A stretch of 7,702 nucleotides of DNA, from NCBI GenBank assembly GCA_005789055.1, contig SYAA01000264.1, forward strand, positions 1-7,702, written 5' to 3'. The notes under the pieces are model-generated. The model saw only the letters and a program-made list of their open reading frames with translations, was not told the origin of the DNA and ran no database searches. Shown in pieces: positions 6,723 to 7,702 of the stretch. Both the position numbers and the translations under genes were made by a program. Source of the DNA: Actinomycetota bacterium. Lineage in GTDB: Bacteria; Actinomycetota; Actinomycetes; Mycobacteriales; Mycobacteriaceae. Numbering within the stretch: position 1 is the stretch's first letter; each line of letters starts with the position of its first letter.

Positions 6723-7691
6723 ATGAATTCGGTCGCCGGGCACCGGATCGTCACGCTGTGCATGAACCCGGCCCTGGACATCACGACGAGCACCGCGGTT
6801 GTGGGGCCGACCGACAAACTGCGGTGCGCTGCGGCGCGGTACGACGCCGGCGGTGGCGGAATCAATGTCGCTCGTGTCGCGCACGTCCTAGGTGCCACTG
6901 CGGCGGCGGTGTTCCCCGCCGGCGGCCCATCCGGTGAACTGGTGGACAACCTTCTGGTGGCTGAGGGTCTGCAAACCCATCGCATCGCGATCGGCGGCTC
7001 GACCCGGGAGAGCTTCACCGTCGATGAGCTCAGCACCGACCGCCAATACCGCTTTGTGTTACCCGGACCGCCGCTGACCCTCGCCGAGCAGACCGAATGC
7101 CTGCTCCAACTGCGTCGCGCAGCAGCATCGGCGACGATCGTGGTGGCCAGCGGAAGCTTGCCGCCGGAGGTCCCGGTCGATTTTTATCAACAGGTCGCGA
7201 ACGTGTGTACCGATTCCGGCGCGCTGTTCGTCCTGGATGCTTCGGGCAGCGGACTGACCCACGTCGATTCCGGGGTATTCCTGATCAAACCGAGCCTGCG
7301 GGAGTTGCGCGACACCGTGGGCCGTGCGATCGATACGGAGGCCGAGCAGTTGATCGCGGCGAGGCAACTCATCGACCGCGGCGTCGCCCGGTATGTCTTG
7401 GTGTCCAGGGGTGCCCGCGGCGCGTTGCTGGCCAGTGCCGACGAAGGTCATCTGTTCGCGGCGGTGGTGGTTCCGCCGGGCAGCGGAGTCGGCGCCGGAG
7501 ACGCGATGGTGGCGGGAGTCGCCGTCGGACTCACCCGCGGCTGGCCCCTTGCCGAGGCGGTACGACTGGGAATCGCGGCCGGGGCGGCGATGTTGCTCAC
7601 GCCAGGCACCGCTGCCTGTACACGTGGGGATACCGAACGACTCCTGGAGCAGACTGAGGATCCCGTCGACATCGACCATCACGGCGGATAG
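6723..7691 (+). CDS. pfkB: PfkB-family sugar-phosphate kinase, probable 6-phosphofructokinase (Rv2029c-like)
   Basis: This 322-residue cytosolic ribokinase-superfamily enzyme probably phosphorylates fructose 6-phosphate, or a related sugar phosphate, with ATP. The sequence shows NPALD at 15-19, which marks the phosphofructokinase/tagatose-phosphate kinase branch. It also has the glycine-rich substrate motif GGGGINVAR at 43-51, the segment VASGSLPP at 141-148, and the anion-hole motif GVGAGDA at 255-261 with catalytic base Asp260. It closely follows my memory of M. tuberculosis Rv2029c (339 residues), with a shorter tail. It starts 36 bases after the fusion gene and probably shares its transcript. 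No in-frame ATG, GTG or TTG lies between 6687 and the ATG at 6723. The nearest strong purine run, GGAGGGG at 6694-6700, is 22 bases away, longer than usual. 1-Phosphofructokinase or tagatose-6-phosphate kinase activity cannot be excluded. Confidence 0.9.
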   Translation: MNSVAGHRIVTLCMNPALDITTSTAVVGPTDKLRCAAARYDAGGGGINVARVAHVLGATAAAVFPAGGPSGELVDNLLVAEGLQTHRIAIGGSTRESFTVDELSTDRQYRFVLPGPPLTLAEQTECLLQLRRAAASATIVVASGSLPPEVPVDFYQQVANVCTDSGALFVLDASGSGLTHVDSGVFLIKPSLRELRDTVGRAIDTEAEQLIAARQLIDRGVARYVLVSRGARGALLASADEGHLFAAVVVPPGSGVGAGDAMVAGVAVGLTRGWPLAEAVRLGIAAGAAMLLTPGTAACTRGDTERLLEQTEDPVDIDHHGG

Positions 7692-7702
7692 GAGCGCGCG
7701 AT
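7690..7702 (+). promoter_or_regulatory. Ribosome binding site and probable start of a further operon gene, cut by the window end
   Basis: AGGAG at 7690-7694 overlaps the pfkB stop codon and is followed, after 6 bases, by AT at 7701-7702, where the window ends. If the next base is G, a gene starts here within 10 bases of pfkB. In M. tuberculosis a universal stress protein gene (Rv2028c) follows the pfkB homologue, so a gene of that type is plausible but not visible. Confidence 0.45.

Overview
The window looks like chromosomal DNA of a mycobacterium, probably a non-tuberculous species. The base composition is GC-rich throughout, and the proteins resemble, from memory, the Mycobacterium tuberculosis proteins Fas (Rv2524c), Rv2525c, Rv2030c and Rv2029c. 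No database search was run. No tRNA, rRNA, CRISPR array or insertion sequence was seen.

Layout, left to right. (1) 1-923, minus strand: the N-terminal 307 codons of the giant type I fatty acid synthase gene fas, running off the left edge. (2) 924-1346: a 423-bp gene-free stretch holding the fas control region, with several inverted repeats and GTTAC/GTAAC words, and a hairpin just after the next gene's stop. (3) 1347-2064, minus strand: a Tat-exported DUF1906 (Rv2525c-like) gene whose signal-peptide frame and body frame are separated by one apparent extra G; as written it is broken. (4) 2065-2236: a candidate leaderless promoter for gene 3 and a strong 14-bp-stem hairpin after ppsA. (5) 2237-4501, minus strand: phosphoenolpyruvate synthase (ppsA). 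(6) 4502-4634: a compact divergent control region with a DosR-like palindrome. (7) 4635-6686, plus strand: a phosphoribosyltransferase/erythromycin-esterase-like fusion protein (Rv2030c-like). (8) 6723-7691, plus strand: a PfkB-family sugar-phosphate kinase (Rv2029c-like). (9) The last 13 bases carry a Shine-Dalgarno sequence followed by AT at the very edge, so another gene of this operon probably starts there.

The left part (fas plus the Rv2525c-like gene) is a conserved mycobacterial neighbourhood. The right part resembles the hypoxia/dormancy (DosR) gene set. In M. tuberculosis Rv2029c and Rv2030c belong to the DosR regulon and lie far from fas. Here they sit beside it, diverging from a PEP synthase gene across a shared DosR-like site. 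A reasonable inference is that PEP synthase, the PfkB kinase and the fusion protein are induced together when respiration is blocked, adjusting carbon flow around PEP and fructose phosphates. The role of the fusion protein is unknown.

The points most worth checking are the frameshift in the DUF1906 gene, the DosR-like site in the divergent promoter, and the function of the two-domain fusion protein.
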